NCBI RefSeq assembly: GCF_014268755.2
Contig: NZ_CP077093.1
Coordinates: forward strand, 186,001 to 250,000
From: Pseudomonas vanderleydeniana
Lineage (GTDB): Bacteria > Pseudomonadota > Gammaproteobacteria > Pseudomonadales > Pseudomonadaceae
Direction: 5' to 3'
DNA length: 64,000 nt
The translations under genes and the position numbers were made by a program. Each line of letters starts with the position of its first letter. Position 1 is the stretch's first letter. This document shows positions 43,673-56,276 of the stretch, one piece after another. The notes under the pieces were generated by a model. It was not told where the DNA came from. It saw only the letters and a list, made by a program, of their open reading frames with translations, and searched no databases.

Positions 43673-44776
43673 ATGCATTTCACCATTCAACGCGAAGCCC
43701 TGTTGAAACCCCTGCAACTGGTCGCAGGCGTCGTCGAGCGCCGCCAGACCTTGCCGGTGCTCTCCAATGTGCTGCTGGTCGTCGAAGGCCAGCAACTGTC
43801 GCTGACCGGTACCGACCTTGAAGTCGAACTGGTCGGTCGCGTCCAGCTCGAAGAGCCTGCCGAGCCCGGTGAGATCACCGTACCGGCACGCAAGCTGATG
43901 GACATCTGCAAGAGCCTGCCGAACGACGCCCTGATCGACATCAAGGTCGACGAGCAGAAACTGGTGGTCAAGGCGGGTCGCAGCCGCTTCACCCTGTCGA
44001 CCCTGCCAGCCAACGATTTCCCAACGGTCGAGGAAGGCCCGGGTTCGCTGACCTGCAGCCTGGAGCAGAGCAAGCTGCGCCGCCTGATCGAGCGCACCAG
44101 CTTCGCCATGGCCCAGCAGGACGTGCGCTACTACCTCAACGGCATGCTGCTGGAAGTGTCCGCTGGCGTGATCCGCGCCGTGGCCACCGACGGCCACCGC
44201 CTGGCAATGTGCTCCATGCAGGCCGACATCGGCCAGCCGGATCGTCACCAGGTGATCGTGCCACGTAAAGGTATCCTGGAACTGGCCCGCCTGCTGACTG
44301 AGCCGGAAGGCAATGTCGCCATTGTTCTGGGCCAGCACCACATCCGCGCCACCACCGGCGAGTTCACCTTTACCTCCAAGCTGGTCGACGGCAAGTTCCC
44401 GGACTACGAGCGTGTCCTGCCAAAAGGCGGCGACAAGCTGGTACTGGGCGATCGTCAGGCACTGCGCGAAGCCTTCAGCCGGACCGCGATCCTGTCCAAC
44501 GAGAAGTACCGTGGTATTCGCCTGCAACTGGCTAGCGGCCAATTGAAGATCCAGGCCAACAACCCCGAGCAGGAAGAAGCGGAAGAAGAAGTGGGCGTTG
44601 ACTACAACGGCGGCTCCCTGGAAATCGGCTTCAACGTCAGCTACCTGCTGGACGTACTGGGCGTGATGACCACCGAGCAGGTTCGCCTGATCCTGTCCGA
44701 CTCCAACAGCAGTGCGCTGCTGCAGGAATCGGACAACGATGACTCGGCCTACGTCGTCATGCCGATGCGCCTGTGA
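43673..44776 (+). CDS. dnaN: DNA polymerase III beta subunit (sliding clamp)
   Basis: 367 residues, three tandem clamp domains. MHFTIQREALLKPLQLVAGVVERRQTLPVLSNVLL at the N-terminus and YVVMPMRL at the C-terminus are diagnostic. The gap of 38 bases after dnaA indicates co-transcription. Confidence 0.98.
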   Translation: MHFTIQREALLKPLQLVAGVVERRQTLPVLSNVLLVVEGQQLSLTGTDLEVELVGRVQLEEPAEPGEITVPARKLMDICKSLPNDALIDIKVDEQKLVVKAGRSRFTLSTLPANDFPTVEEGPGSLTCSLEQSKLRRLIERTSFAMAQQDVRYYLNGMLLEVSAGVIRAVATDGHRLAMCSMQADIGQPDRHQVIVPRKGILELARLLTEPEGNVAIVLGQHHIRATTGEFTFTSKLVDGKFPDYERVLPKGGDKLVLGDRQALREAFSRTAILSNEKYRGIRLQLASGQLKIQANNPEQEEAEEEVGVDYNGGSLEIGFNVSYLLDVLGVMTTEQVRLILSDSNSSALLQESDNDDSAYVVMPMRL

Positions 44777-44811
44777 TCGTTTCCCGCCTTCCTATGTTCA
44801 GCACACGCTAG

Positions 44812-48337
<3,526 letters not shown>

Positions 48338-48360
48338 TTCCAGGCGGTCCACTGCTCAGG

Positions 48361-48388
48361 AAAAGCCCGCGTAAGCGGGCTTTTTCTA
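48361..48388 (+). terminator. Terminator after gyrB
   Basis: AAAAGCCCGC-GTAA-GCGGGCTTTTT, a 10-bp stem followed by T residues, 24 bases after the gyrB stop. It can also act for the convergent LysR gene. Confidence 0.9.
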
Positions 48389-48393
48389 TTGTC

Positions 48394-49281
48394 TCAATCA
48401 GACAACAACATCCCCTGCTCCCTAGCACACAGCTCCAGTAGAAAATCCCACACCACCCGTAGCCGCACCGACTTGTGCAATTCGCGGCGGGTACTGATCC
48501 AGTAGCTGCGCTGGATCGTTTCCTGCGGCAGTACCCGCACCAGCTCCGGGTCGTCCTTGGCCATGTAGTTGGGCAGCACCGCGATGCCCAGGCCGGCGCG
48601 CGCGGCAATCTGCTGGGCGACCACGCTGGTGCTGCGCAGGGTCACGTTCGGTGAGCGGCAGAAGTCATCGAGGAACAGCAGCTCCTGGCTGAACAGCAGG
48701 TCATCGACATAGCCGATCCACTGGTGCTGCGAAAGATCGTCGCGGTTTTTCAGTCGCGGAGCCCGGGCCAGGTACGCCGGGCTGGCGTAGAGCGCCAGGC
48801 GGTAGTCGGTGAGCTTGCGGGTGATCAGCATGTCGGCGTGGGGGCGGTCGAGGTGGATGCTGATCTCGGCCTCGCGGTTGAGGATGCTGACGAAGCGCGG
48901 CACCGCCACCAGCTCCACTTCCAGCCCCGGATAGCGCTCGAACAGGGCGCCCAGGCGCGAGGTGAGAAACATGATGCCGATGCCTTCGGTGACCCCCAGG
49001 CGGATCTTGCCCAGCGGCGCGATGGCCTGGGTGATCTCCTCCTGGGCCAGCAGCGCGACGTTCTCCATGGCCTCGGCGTGCTTGAGCAGGGCCTGGCCGG
49101 CGGGCGTCAGCTCGTAGCCCTGGGCATGCTGGACGAACAGCGCGGTACCGAGGCTCTGCTCGATGGTCTCGATATGCCGGGCCACGGTGCTGTGGGTGGT
49201 GTTCAACCGCTTGGCCGCCGTCAGCAGGCGCCCGCTGCGTTGCAGCTCGAGAAAAAACCGCAGATCGTTCCAGTCGAACAT
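48394..49281 (-). CDS. LysR family transcriptional regulator
   Basis: 295 residues. HTH at the N-terminus (MFDWNDLRFFLELQRSGRLLTAAKRLNTTHSTVARHIETIEQSLG), then the effector domain. Divergent from the GMC oxidoreductase gene across 134 bp, so probably its regulator. First gene of the accessory stretch after gyrB. Confidence 0.9.
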   Translation of the reverse strand: MFDWNDLRFFLELQRSGRLLTAAKRLNTTHSTVARHIETIEQSLGTALFVQHAQGYELTPAGQALLKHAEAMENVALLAQEEITQAIAPLGKIRLGVTEGIGIMFLTSRLGALFERYPGLEVELVAVPRFVSILNREAEISIHLDRPHADMLITRKLTDYRLALYASPAYLARAPRLKNRDDLSQHQWIGYVDDLLFSQELLFLDDFCRSPNVTLRSTSVVAQQIAARAGLGIAVLPNYMAKDDPELVRVLPQETIQRSYWISTRRELHKSVRLRVVWDFLLELCAREQGMLLSD

Positions 49282-49415
49282 GGGGCTTCCTTGTGCATCG
49301 TGGGTTTAACGGTCCTGCTTGAAAACGCACAGCACTTGCGCAAAAACGAAGGTTTTCATCCCGAAACTAATCAATAACATGGGCTGATACAAGAACAATA
49401 AAGGCGAGGTCCTCG

Positions 49416-51053
49416 ATGGCATCTGCCCATTTGCCCTATGACTACGTGATCGTCGGTGCCGGGCCCGCTGGCTGCGTGCTGGCCAATCGGCTGTCCGCCG
49501 ACCCGGACAACAATGTGCTGCTGCTCGAAGCCGGTGGTCGCGACAACTATCCGTGGATCCACATCCCGGTCGGCTACCTGTTCTGCATCGGCAACCCGCG
49601 CACCGACTGGTGCTTCAAGACCGAATCGCAACCCGGCCTGCAAGGCCGCAGCCTGAGTTATCCACGGGGCAAGGTGCTCGGTGGCTGCTCCTCGATCAAC
49701 GGCATGATCTACATGCGCGGCCAGGCCAATGACTACGACCACTGGGCCGAACAGGGCAACCCGGGCTGGGCCTGGAACGATCTGCTGCCGCTGTTCAAGC
49801 TCAGCGAAAACCACTTTGCCGGGACTGGCGAATTCCACAGCGACGCAGGCGAGTGGCGCGTGGAACAGCAGCGCTACTCCTGGCCGATTCTCGATGCGTT
49901 CCGCGAGGCGGCCGCGGAAAACGGCATTGCCAGTGTCAGTGACTTCAACACCGGGGATAACCAGGGCTGTGGATACTTTCAGGTCAACCAGCGTTCCGGA
50001 GTGCGCTGGAATTCGGCCAAGGCCTTCCTGCGGCCGGTGCTCAAGCGCCCCAACCTGACCATCCGTACCGGCGTGCAGGTCGACCGGATCAACCTGGAAC
50101 ACGGTCGCGCCACGTCGGTGCTGGCGCGCTGGCAAGGCGAAGAGCACCTGTTCCCGGCCCGTCGGGAAATCATCCTGTGTGCCGGTTCGGTCGGCTCACC
50201 GGGGATTCTGCAGCGTTCCGGAATCGGCCCGCGGCCATTGCTGCAGAGCCTGGGGATCGGGGTTCGCCATGAGCTGCCGGGGGTGGGTGGCAACCTGCAG
50301 GATCACCTGCAACTGCGGCTGATCTACAAGCTGAGCAATGCCCGCACTCTCAACCAGATGGCCAACAGCCTGTGGGGCAAGGCCGGCATGGGCCTGCGTT
50401 ATCTCTACGACCGCAGCGGTCCGTTGGCGATGGCGCCGAGCCAGTTGGGGGCGTTCGTCAAATCGAGTCCGGAACAGGCTTCGGCGAACTTGCAGTACCA
50501 CGTGCAGCCCCTGTCGCTGGAGCGTTTCGGCGAACCATTGCACCGGTTCCCGGCGTTCACTGCCTCAGTGTGCAACCTGCGCCCGCAGAGTCGTGGACGG
50601 ATCGATATCCGTTCCGCCGATCCGGGCGCCGCGCCGCTGATCGACCCGAATTATCTCAGCGACCCCGAGGACCTGAAGGTCGCCGCCGAGTCGATCCGCC
50701 TGACCCGGCGCATCGTCGCCTCCCCTGCCCTGCGCCGCTTCGCCCTCGAGGAATACCTGCCCGGCCCTGCATTGCAGAGCGAGGAGCAGTTGCACGAAGC
50801 GGCTGCGAAGATCGGCACCACCATCTTCCACCCGGTGGGCACCTGCCGCATGGGCAATGGTGTGCAGGATGTCGTCGACGCCCGCCTGCGGGTACATGGC
50901 GTACCGGGCCTGCGGGTGGCCGATGCCTCGATCATGCCGCAGATCACTTCGGGCAATACCTGCTCGCCCACGGTGATGATTGCCGAGAAGGCCGCGCAGA
51001 TGATTTTGGCGGATGTGCAGGCGCGCACGCCGCAGTTATCCACAATCCTCTAG
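49416..51053 (+). CDS. GMC family oxidoreductase (choline-dehydrogenase-like)
   Basis: 545-residue FAD flavoprotein. N-terminal VIVGAGPAGCVLANRLSADP, then the GMC signatures PRGKVLGGCSSINGMIYMRGQ and GSVGSPGILQRSGIG, and the C-terminal active-site segment IFHPVGTCRMG with GNTCSPTVMIAEKAA. The family oxidises alcohols; the substrate is not readable here. It lies between a LysR gene and an MFS transporter that may import the substrate. A DnaA box (51036-51044) overlaps the last codons. Confidence 0.88.
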   Translation: MASAHLPYDYVIVGAGPAGCVLANRLSADPDNNVLLLEAGGRDNYPWIHIPVGYLFCIGNPRTDWCFKTESQPGLQGRSLSYPRGKVLGGCSSINGMIYMRGQANDYDHWAEQGNPGWAWNDLLPLFKLSENHFAGTGEFHSDAGEWRVEQQRYSWPILDAFREAAAENGIASVSDFNTGDNQGCGYFQVNQRSGVRWNSAKAFLRPVLKRPNLTIRTGVQVDRINLEHGRATSVLARWQGEEHLFPARREIILCAGSVGSPGILQRSGIGPRPLLQSLGIGVRHELPGVGGNLQDHLQLRLIYKLSNARTLNQMANSLWGKAGMGLRYLYDRSGPLAMAPSQLGAFVKSSPEQASANLQYHVQPLSLERFGEPLHRFPAFTASVCNLRPQSRGRIDIRSADPGAAPLIDPNYLSDPEDLKVAAESIRLTRRIVASPALRRFALEEYLPGPALQSEEQLHEAAAKIGTTIFHPVGTCRMGNGVQDVVDARLRVHGVPGLRVADASIMPQITSGNTCSPTVMIAEKAAQMILADVQARTPQLSTIL

Positions 51054-51111
51054 AAGCAGGTGGTGCGGCGATCCGACTTGCCCGCGTAGCTTTTAGCGAT
51101 CTCAAGGGCTC

Positions 51112-51137
51112 ATTCGCGGGCAAGCCCCGCTCCTACA
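51112..51137. repeat. Single REP unit
   Basis: ATTCGCGGGCAAGCCCCGCTCC... is a single Pseudomonas REP-type unit, in the 225-bp gap between the GMC and MFS genes. Related to 23782-23810. Confidence 0.6.
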
Positions 51138-51278
51138 ACACCGTGGCGTTCATCGTGATGGGGGTCACAAGGAAGATCAGTAACAAGGCAAGACACGGAT
51201 CCCGGTGGCAGTCAGCCGGAATCCACAGTGGAACAACAAGAATAATCACTGTGGCCCACGAGGCCGAGGACATCACTC

Positions 51279-52901
51279 ATGTCGGACTACATCCAGCAAC
51301 AGTCGGCGTCTGTCTCCAGCAGTAGCGGCAAGGAAGAGCGCAAGATCATTTTCGCGTCATCCCTCGGGACGGTGTTCGAGTGGTATGACTTTTTTCTCTA
51401 CGGCGCCCTGGCGGCCGTCATCAGCAAGCAGTTCTTCGCCGGGGTCAACGACACCACCGCGTTCATCTTCGCCCTGATGGCCTTCGCCGCCGGCTTCCTG
51501 GTGCGGCCGTTCGGCGCGCTGGTGTTCGGTCGGCTGGGGGACATGATCGGCCGCAAGTACACCTTCCTCATGACCATCATCCTGATGGGCCTGTCGACCT
51601 TCGCCGTCGGCTTGTTGCCGACCTACGCCAGCATCGGCATCGCCGCACCGATCATCCTGGTGCTGTTGCGCATGCTCCAGGGCCTGGCGCTGGGTGGCGA
51701 GTACGGTGGCGCCGCGACCTACGTGGCCGAGCACGCGCCGGCCGGCAAGCGCGGGTTCCACACCGGCTGGATCCAGTCCACGGCCACCCTCGGCCTGCTG
51801 CTGTCGCTGCTGGTGGTCCTGGCCAGCCGCTACATCAGCGGCGACCAGTTCGAGACCTGGGGCTGGCGCCTGCCGTTCCTGCTGTCGATCGTCCTGTTGG
51901 CGATTTCCACCTGGATCCGCATGAGCATGCACGAGTCGCCGGCGTTCGTGAAAATGAAGGCCCAGGGCAAGGCCAGCCGCTCGCCGATCCGCGAGTCCTT
52001 CGGTTCCTGGCAGAACCTGAAGATCGTCCTGACCGCGCTGTTCAGCATCAATGCCGGGCAGGCGGTGACCTTCTACACCGCACAGTTCTACGTGCTGTTC
52101 TTCATGACCCAGATGCTCAAGATGGACCCGGGCCAGGCCAATACCCTGCTGATCATCAGCGTGGTGATCGGTGCGCCGTTCTTCGTGCTGTTCGGCTGGC
52201 TTTCGGACAAGGTCGGGCGCAAGCCGATCCTGATGGTCGGCCTGCTGCTGGCGACCGTCTGCTACTTCCCGCTGTTCAAGGCCCTGAGCCATTACGCCAA
52301 CCCGCAGATCGACGCCGCCAGTCGCCAGGCACCGATCGTGGTGACGGCGGACCCCGCCAGCTGCACCTTCCAGTTCGACCCGGTGGGCAAGGCGCGTTTC
52401 GACAGCCCATGCGACAAGGTCAAGACCTTCCTGGTCAAGCAGGGCCTGCCCTATAGCTCCCAGTCCGCAGCGTCGGGCAGCGAAGTGACCGTCAGGGTCG
52501 GCGAGCAGAAAATCAGCGGCTTTGATGAAGCGGCGATGCGTACGGCGATCAACCAGGCCGGCTACCCGGCCAAGGCCGAAACGGCTGCGGTGAACGAACC
52601 GATGGTGGTGTTCCTGATCGTCCTGCTGATCCTGATCGCGACCATGACCTACGGTCCGTTGGCAGCGGTGATGGTCGAGCTGTTCCCGACCCGGATCCGC
52701 TACACCTCCATGTCCCTGCCCTATCACATCGGCAATGGCTGGTTCGGCGGCTTCCTGCCCACCGTGTCGTTCGCGCTGGTGGTCTACACCGGGGATATCT
52801 TCTACGGCCTCTGGTACCCGGTGCTGATCACCGGCATCAGCCTGGTGGTCGGGCTGTTCTGCCTGAAAGAAACCCGGGATGTGGACATCGACAAGGTCTG
52901 A
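51279..52901 (+). CDS. MFS transporter, metabolite:H+ symporter type, with soluble insertion
   Basis: 540 residues, about 12 membrane segments. TVFEWYDFFLYG (31-42) and RLGDMIGRKYTF (85-96) are typical of the metabolite:H+ symporter (ProP/ShiA) group. A ~100-residue hydrophilic insertion (about 338-440) with two cysteines (C362, C378) lies between the later membrane segments, an unusual loop. GAGGCCGAGGA precedes the ATG. It probably takes up the substrate of the neighbouring GMC enzyme; the ligand is unknown. Confidence 0.87.
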   Translation: MSDYIQQQSASVSSSSGKEERKIIFASSLGTVFEWYDFFLYGALAAVISKQFFAGVNDTTAFIFALMAFAAGFLVRPFGALVFGRLGDMIGRKYTFLMTIILMGLSTFAVGLLPTYASIGIAAPIILVLLRMLQGLALGGEYGGAATYVAEHAPAGKRGFHTGWIQSTATLGLLLSLLVVLASRYISGDQFETWGWRLPFLLSIVLLAISTWIRMSMHESPAFVKMKAQGKASRSPIRESFGSWQNLKIVLTALFSINAGQAVTFYTAQFYVLFFMTQMLKMDPGQANTLLIISVVIGAPFFVLFGWLSDKVGRKPILMVGLLLATVCYFPLFKALSHYANPQIDAASRQAPIVVTADPASCTFQFDPVGKARFDSPCDKVKTFLVKQGLPYSSQSAASGSEVTVRVGEQKISGFDEAAMRTAINQAGYPAKAETAAVNEPMVVFLIVLLILIATMTYGPLAAVMVELFPTRIRYTSMSLPYHIGNGWFGGFLPTVSFALVVYTGDIFYGLWYPVLITGISLVVGLFCLKETRDVDIDKV

Positions 52902-52909
52902 AATGCTTC

Positions 52910-52941
52910 GACAGGTGACGACGCTGTATCCGTCACCTGTC
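52910..52941. terminator. Hairpin after the MFS gene
   Basis: Perfect 11-bp inverted repeat GACAGGTGACG/CGTCACCTGTC with a 10-nt loop, starting eight bases after the stop. There is no long T-run, so termination efficiency is uncertain. Confidence 0.55.
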
Positions 52942-53198
52942 ACCCTCTGTGCTTCGCCGGGATATCCCTAGAAAATACGGAGTGCTTCATGATTTCTCCT
53001 ATTTGAGTCAATAGGTAGTTAGAAAGCTCATATGTTAGGCATAGGAATTTAAGTCAATTCACCTCGAAATAACTCACGAGAAGACCAAAACCATCCTACA
53101 GGCTCCCCTGCCAGATATTTAATACGCTCCCCGAGTGCGGCGAAAATCAAAGCCGTTAACCATTAATATCAGCTTAGCGGTTGATATGGGGGCATGAA
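52942..53198. other. AT-rich leader of the repeat-protein gene
   Basis: About 250 bp with markedly lower GC than the flanks and no credible ORF. An inverted repeat ATATCA (53166-53171) / TGATAT (53182-53187) sits just upstream of the GGGGG ribosome-binding site (53188-53192). Confidence 0.5.
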
Positions 53199-54305
53199 AT
53201 GAAACTGAATGTGGTTTTTACCAATGCTGTTAATCTTAACGTCCTTCAGCAAGTGATTGGTGCTTCAGGCATAAATACCTCTATCAGTATCGAGGGTGCG
53301 CATGCAGTCAATATAAACACGCTTCTTGCTGCCATGGTTTCGGCAGGAAACAGTAAATTATTAGATGTAGGTTTCAATGGAGCTGGATTAACATCCAACA
53401 ACCTTCAGCAAGCAGTAGCCGCTGCGGGTACTAATGTTGAAATTTCAATAAATACTGCTCAAGCCGTTAACCTGAATGTACTAGAGGAAGTTATTTCAGC
53501 AGCAGGGAATAGCAAGCGGCTATCTGCGATATTCAATGGTGCTCAACTTACCGGGAGAAACCTGGAGAGAGCTGTTGAACTGGCAGGTGAGCAGGTTCGA
53601 ATAGGTGTTAACACAGCACAAGCGGTAAATATATCTGCACTGCTATCACTTTTGAATACTGCTGGAGATATTAAGAATTTTTTCGCTACCTTCAATGGCG
53701 CACAACTCACGGGTAATCAACTTCAGCTCGCCGTTGAGAGCTCAGGTATTCGCACACGTATCTCGACTAACACAGCCCAAGCAATTAATATTGGATATCT
53801 TCTTTCTGTTATCCAGGCTGCCGGAAATTCCAAACAGTTCTCCGCTGAGTTCAATGGGGCACAATTAACCTCTGATTACTTGCAGCAGGCAGTCGCTGCA
53901 GCAGGATCATTGGTTAGAGTTCATGTTAACACCGCTCAAGCCGTAAATATAAATACGCTGCTCTCTATTTTACAGATTTCAGGACACAACAAGTTCTTCA
54001 GTGCAGATTTCAATGGTGCACAGCTTACGTCCAATCATCTTCAGCAAGCGGTTGAGGCATCAGGTGCAAATACAGCGATTTCAGTCAACTCTGCAGAACA
54101 TGCAAATATCACCTCTCTGCTTGCTGCCATCACTGCGGCTGGAAACACAAGGAATTTTTCAGCGACTTTTGATGGGACTCGTTTGTCTGGAAGCAGTCTC
54201 CAGCAAGCCGTATCCGCTTCTGGGACAAATAGCTCTGTAACACTCACATCCGCAGAATCCGCTTCACTGACAACACTCTTGCAGATAATCAGCTCGGCGG
54301 GCTGA
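53199..54305 (+). CDS. Protein of seven 53-residue alpha/beta repeats, no recognised family
   Basis: 368 residues, almost entirely repeats of exactly 53 residues. The motif FNG(A) recurs at F59, F112, F165, F218, F271 and F324 (last FDG), and NTAQA at N85, N138, N191, N244 and N297 (last NSAE). A degenerate copy occupies the N-terminus and an eroded one the C-terminus. Each period has two halves of 26-27 residues: a short strand ending in Asn, then an amphipathic helix such as LQQAVAAAG or LLSVIQAAG. The LxLxxN-like spacing suggests an LRR-like solenoid. No signal peptide or membrane segment is seen. GC is ~44% against ~63% beside it, so it was probably acquired by transfer. ATG 53199 follows GGGGG at 6-7 nt; TTG 53181 is possible. 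Function unknown. Confidence 0.8.
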   Translation: MKLNVVFTNAVNLNVLQQVIGASGINTSISIEGAHAVNINTLLAAMVSAGNSKLLDVGFNGAGLTSNNLQQAVAAAGTNVEISINTAQAVNLNVLEEVISAAGNSKRLSAIFNGAQLTGRNLERAVELAGEQVRIGVNTAQAVNISALLSLLNTAGDIKNFFATFNGAQLTGNQLQLAVESSGIRTRISTNTAQAINIGYLLSVIQAAGNSKQFSAEFNGAQLTSDYLQQAVAAAGSLVRVHVNTAQAVNINTLLSILQISGHNKFFSADFNGAQLTSNHLQQAVEASGANTAISVNSAEHANITSLLAAITAAGNTRNFSATFDGTRLSGSSLQQAVSASGTNSSVTLTSAESASLTTLLQIISSAG

Positions 54306-54348
54306 GATCGGATTGCACAGCTCGCGGCTTCTCCCGAAATGGTGATGC

Positions 54349-54657
54349 ATGAACACCGCTAGTCTTATCCTTGTCCTGCTCTCTGGCATAGCGCTGGGGC
54401 TCAATCAGGCCAATGCTGCCACTCTGCGCTGTAGCAATGGCCTGATCAGCGAGGGAGATACCTCGTTCGAGGTCTTGAAGAAGTGTGGGGAACCTGCCGA
54501 CCGCCAGGTCACTGAACCCGCGCGTCTGCCCAATGGCAATCCGGTGAGAAATTCGGTCACGGTCGAGACTTGGGTCTATGGACCGGAAAATGGGGCGCGC
54601 AGCTTCCTCAGGTTCATCGATGGGCGCCTGGTCAAGGTTGAGACCAGGCGTCTATAG
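54349..54657 (+). CDS. DUF2845 domain protein, exported
   Basis: 102 residues. Signal peptide MNTASLILVLLSGIALGLNQ then ANAATLRC, with cleavage near ANA; mature domain LRCSNGLISEGDTSFEVLKKCGEPADRQ...ETWVYGPENG, the DUF2845 pattern. Periplasmic, function unknown. GC is normal for the genome, unlike the repeat gene 43 bases upstream, so they are probably not one operon by origin. Confidence 0.8.
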   Translation: MNTASLILVLLSGIALGLNQANAATLRCSNGLISEGDTSFEVLKKCGEPADRQVTEPARLPNGNPVRNSVTVETWVYGPENGARSFLRFIDGRLVKVETRRL

Positions 54658-54879
54658 CAGATTTCGAAACCACTTCGGGGAGGTCGCGCTCAGTGGACGC
54701 AAGGCACAGGACCCTACGAGCTCATGGAGGGTATGAGCAGCGCATTTTTTATTGCTTGGAAAAACTTATGCACGATTTCCGCTGAACAGTCATACATAGA
54801 AATAAGTAGTTAAATCATCTACTTACGAGACTATTTCAAGAAATATCAAAATCTTGTGCACAAGTTATCCACAGATCGG
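54658..54879. other. AT-rich gap before plsC with a DnaA box
   Basis: 222 bp without a credible ORF, AT-rich between 54740 and 54860. A 7-bp inverted repeat TAAGTAG/CTACTTA (54803-54825) and a perfect DnaA box (54865-54873). Confidence 0.5.
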
Positions 54880-55650
54880 TCAGGCCGCGCCCGGTGCTTC
54901 TGCAGCCGTCGCCGGCGGCAGTGAGCCCATCTCGCGCTGGGCGTTTTCATTCCAGGTCTGTGCCCTTTCGTTGAGGTCGGCAATGGCTCGTGGGCCGGTG
55001 CCTTCAGCGAACATCGGAGCGCCAATCACCACGGTGATGGTGCCGGGCTTTTTCGCCCAACCGGTCTTCGGCCAGTACTTGCCGGCGTTGTGGGCGATCG
55101 GCAGTACCGGCAGCCCGGCGTTCACCGCCAGGGCCGTGCCACCGCGGGAGAACTTGCCGACGGTGCCGTAGGGCACGCGGGTGCCTTCCGGGAAGATCAG
55201 TACCCAGGTGTTGTCCTTGAGCAGCTCATCGCCCTTCTTTGCCACGTGCTTGAGTGCTTCCTTCGGATTGTCCCGGTCGATAGCGATCGGCCGCAGCATG
55301 GCCATGGCCCAGCCGAAGAACGGCACGTAGAGCAATTCACGCTTGAGCACCTGGCTCAGTGGCGAGAAGTAGGCCGACAGGAAGAACGTTTCCCAGGTGC
55401 TCTGGTGGTTCGACAGAATCACGCAGGGCCGTTCGGGAACGTTGTGCGCACCTTTCACCTCGACCCGGATATTCAAAAATACCTTGGTCAGCCACAGTGC
55501 GCAGCGGCACCAGTACACGTTGATGAAGCGGTAGCGCGCCTTGAACGGCAGGAACGGCGCGACGAAAAAGCTCAGGGAGCACCACAGCAGCGAACTGGTG
55601 CCCAACAGCAGGTAAAAGAAAAAGGTTCTGATGGCCTGCAGGATCGACAT
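54880..55650 (-). CDS. plsC: 1-acyl-sn-glycerol-3-phosphate acyltransferase (PlsC family)
   Basis: 256 residues from ATG 55650 (MSILQAIRTFFFYLLLGTSSLLW, membrane anchor). Motif I is NHQSTWE with H82 and E87, a Glu where HX4D usually has Asp; motif III is IFPEGTR. Homologous in place to PA0005 of P. aeruginosa, between the gyrB area and gmhB. A longer start at 55674 is possible. Involved in phosphatidate synthesis or remodelling. Confidence 0.88.
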   Translation of the reverse strand: MSILQAIRTFFFYLLLGTSSLLWCSLSFFVAPFLPFKARYRFINVYWCRCALWLTKVFLNIRVEVKGAHNVPERPCVILSNHQSTWETFFLSAYFSPLSQVLKRELLYVPFFGWAMAMLRPIAIDRDNPKEALKHVAKKGDELLKDNTWVLIFPEGTRVPYGTVGKFSRGGTALAVNAGLPVLPIAHNAGKYWPKTGWAKKPGTITVVIGAPMFAEGTGPRAIADLNERAQTWNENAQREMGSLPPATAAEAPGAA

Positions 55651-55733
55651 GGCGACATTTACCGTTGCGGGCATTGCCCGCCTGTTAATAAGTGAACCCC
55701 CGGACCATCCTTGATCAGGAAGTCAGAAAGGCG

Positions 55734-56267
55734 CTAGTTGTGGATAAGTTCAGCCGCGACGGCCGCCAGATCGTCAAAGATCAGGGTGCCCACCGGCAGG
55801 GTTTTCCCCAGGGTCTTCTCGCCCTTGCCGGTCTTTACCAGGACTGGCTGGCAATCGACGGCGCTGGCGGCTTCCAGGTCACCGAGGCTGTCGCCGACAA
55901 ACCATAGCCTAGCCAGTTCGACGCCGTAATGCGCGGCGATGGTCCTGAGCATGCCCGGCTTGGGCTTGCGGCAATCGCAGCCCTCGTCCGGACCATGCGG
56001 GCAGTACACCACCAACCCGAGTTCGCCACCCTGTTGTGCCACCAGCGAGCGCAAGCGCTCGTGCATGGCGTCCAGGGTCGCGAGATCGTAGTAGCCGCGG
56101 GCAATGCCGGACTGGTTGGTCGCCACGGCAACCGTCCAGCCCGCCCTGCTCAACTGCGCGATGGCCTCGATCGAGCCGGGGATCGGAATCCACTCCTCCA
56201 CCGACTTGATGTAGGCGTCGGAGTCCTGGTTGATCACACCGTCGCGATCGAGTATCAGCAGCTTCAA
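55734..56267 (-). CDS. gmhB: D-glycero-beta-D-manno-heptose 1,7-bisphosphate 7-phosphatase
   Basis: 177-residue HAD phosphatase. Catalytic LDRDGVIN (D7, D9), and the zinc loop CPHGPDEGCDCRKPKPG. It makes heptose-1-phosphate for the LPS core. Nine bases after glyS on the same strand. Confidence 0.94.
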   Translation of the reverse strand: MKLLILDRDGVINQDSDAYIKSVEEWIPIPGSIEAIAQLSRAGWTVAVATNQSGIARGYYDLATLDAMHERLRSLVAQQGGELGLVVYCPHGPDEGCDCRKPKPGMLRTIAAHYGVELARLWFVGDSLGDLEAASAVDCQPVLVKTGKGEKTLGKTLPVGTLIFDDLAAVAAELIHN

Positions 56268-56276
56268 GTCGCGTCC

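Noticed and set aside
53181..53198. TTG start six codons upstream for the repeat protein
   Set aside because: The ATG at 53199 has GGGGG at proper spacing, while the TTG has no good RBS.
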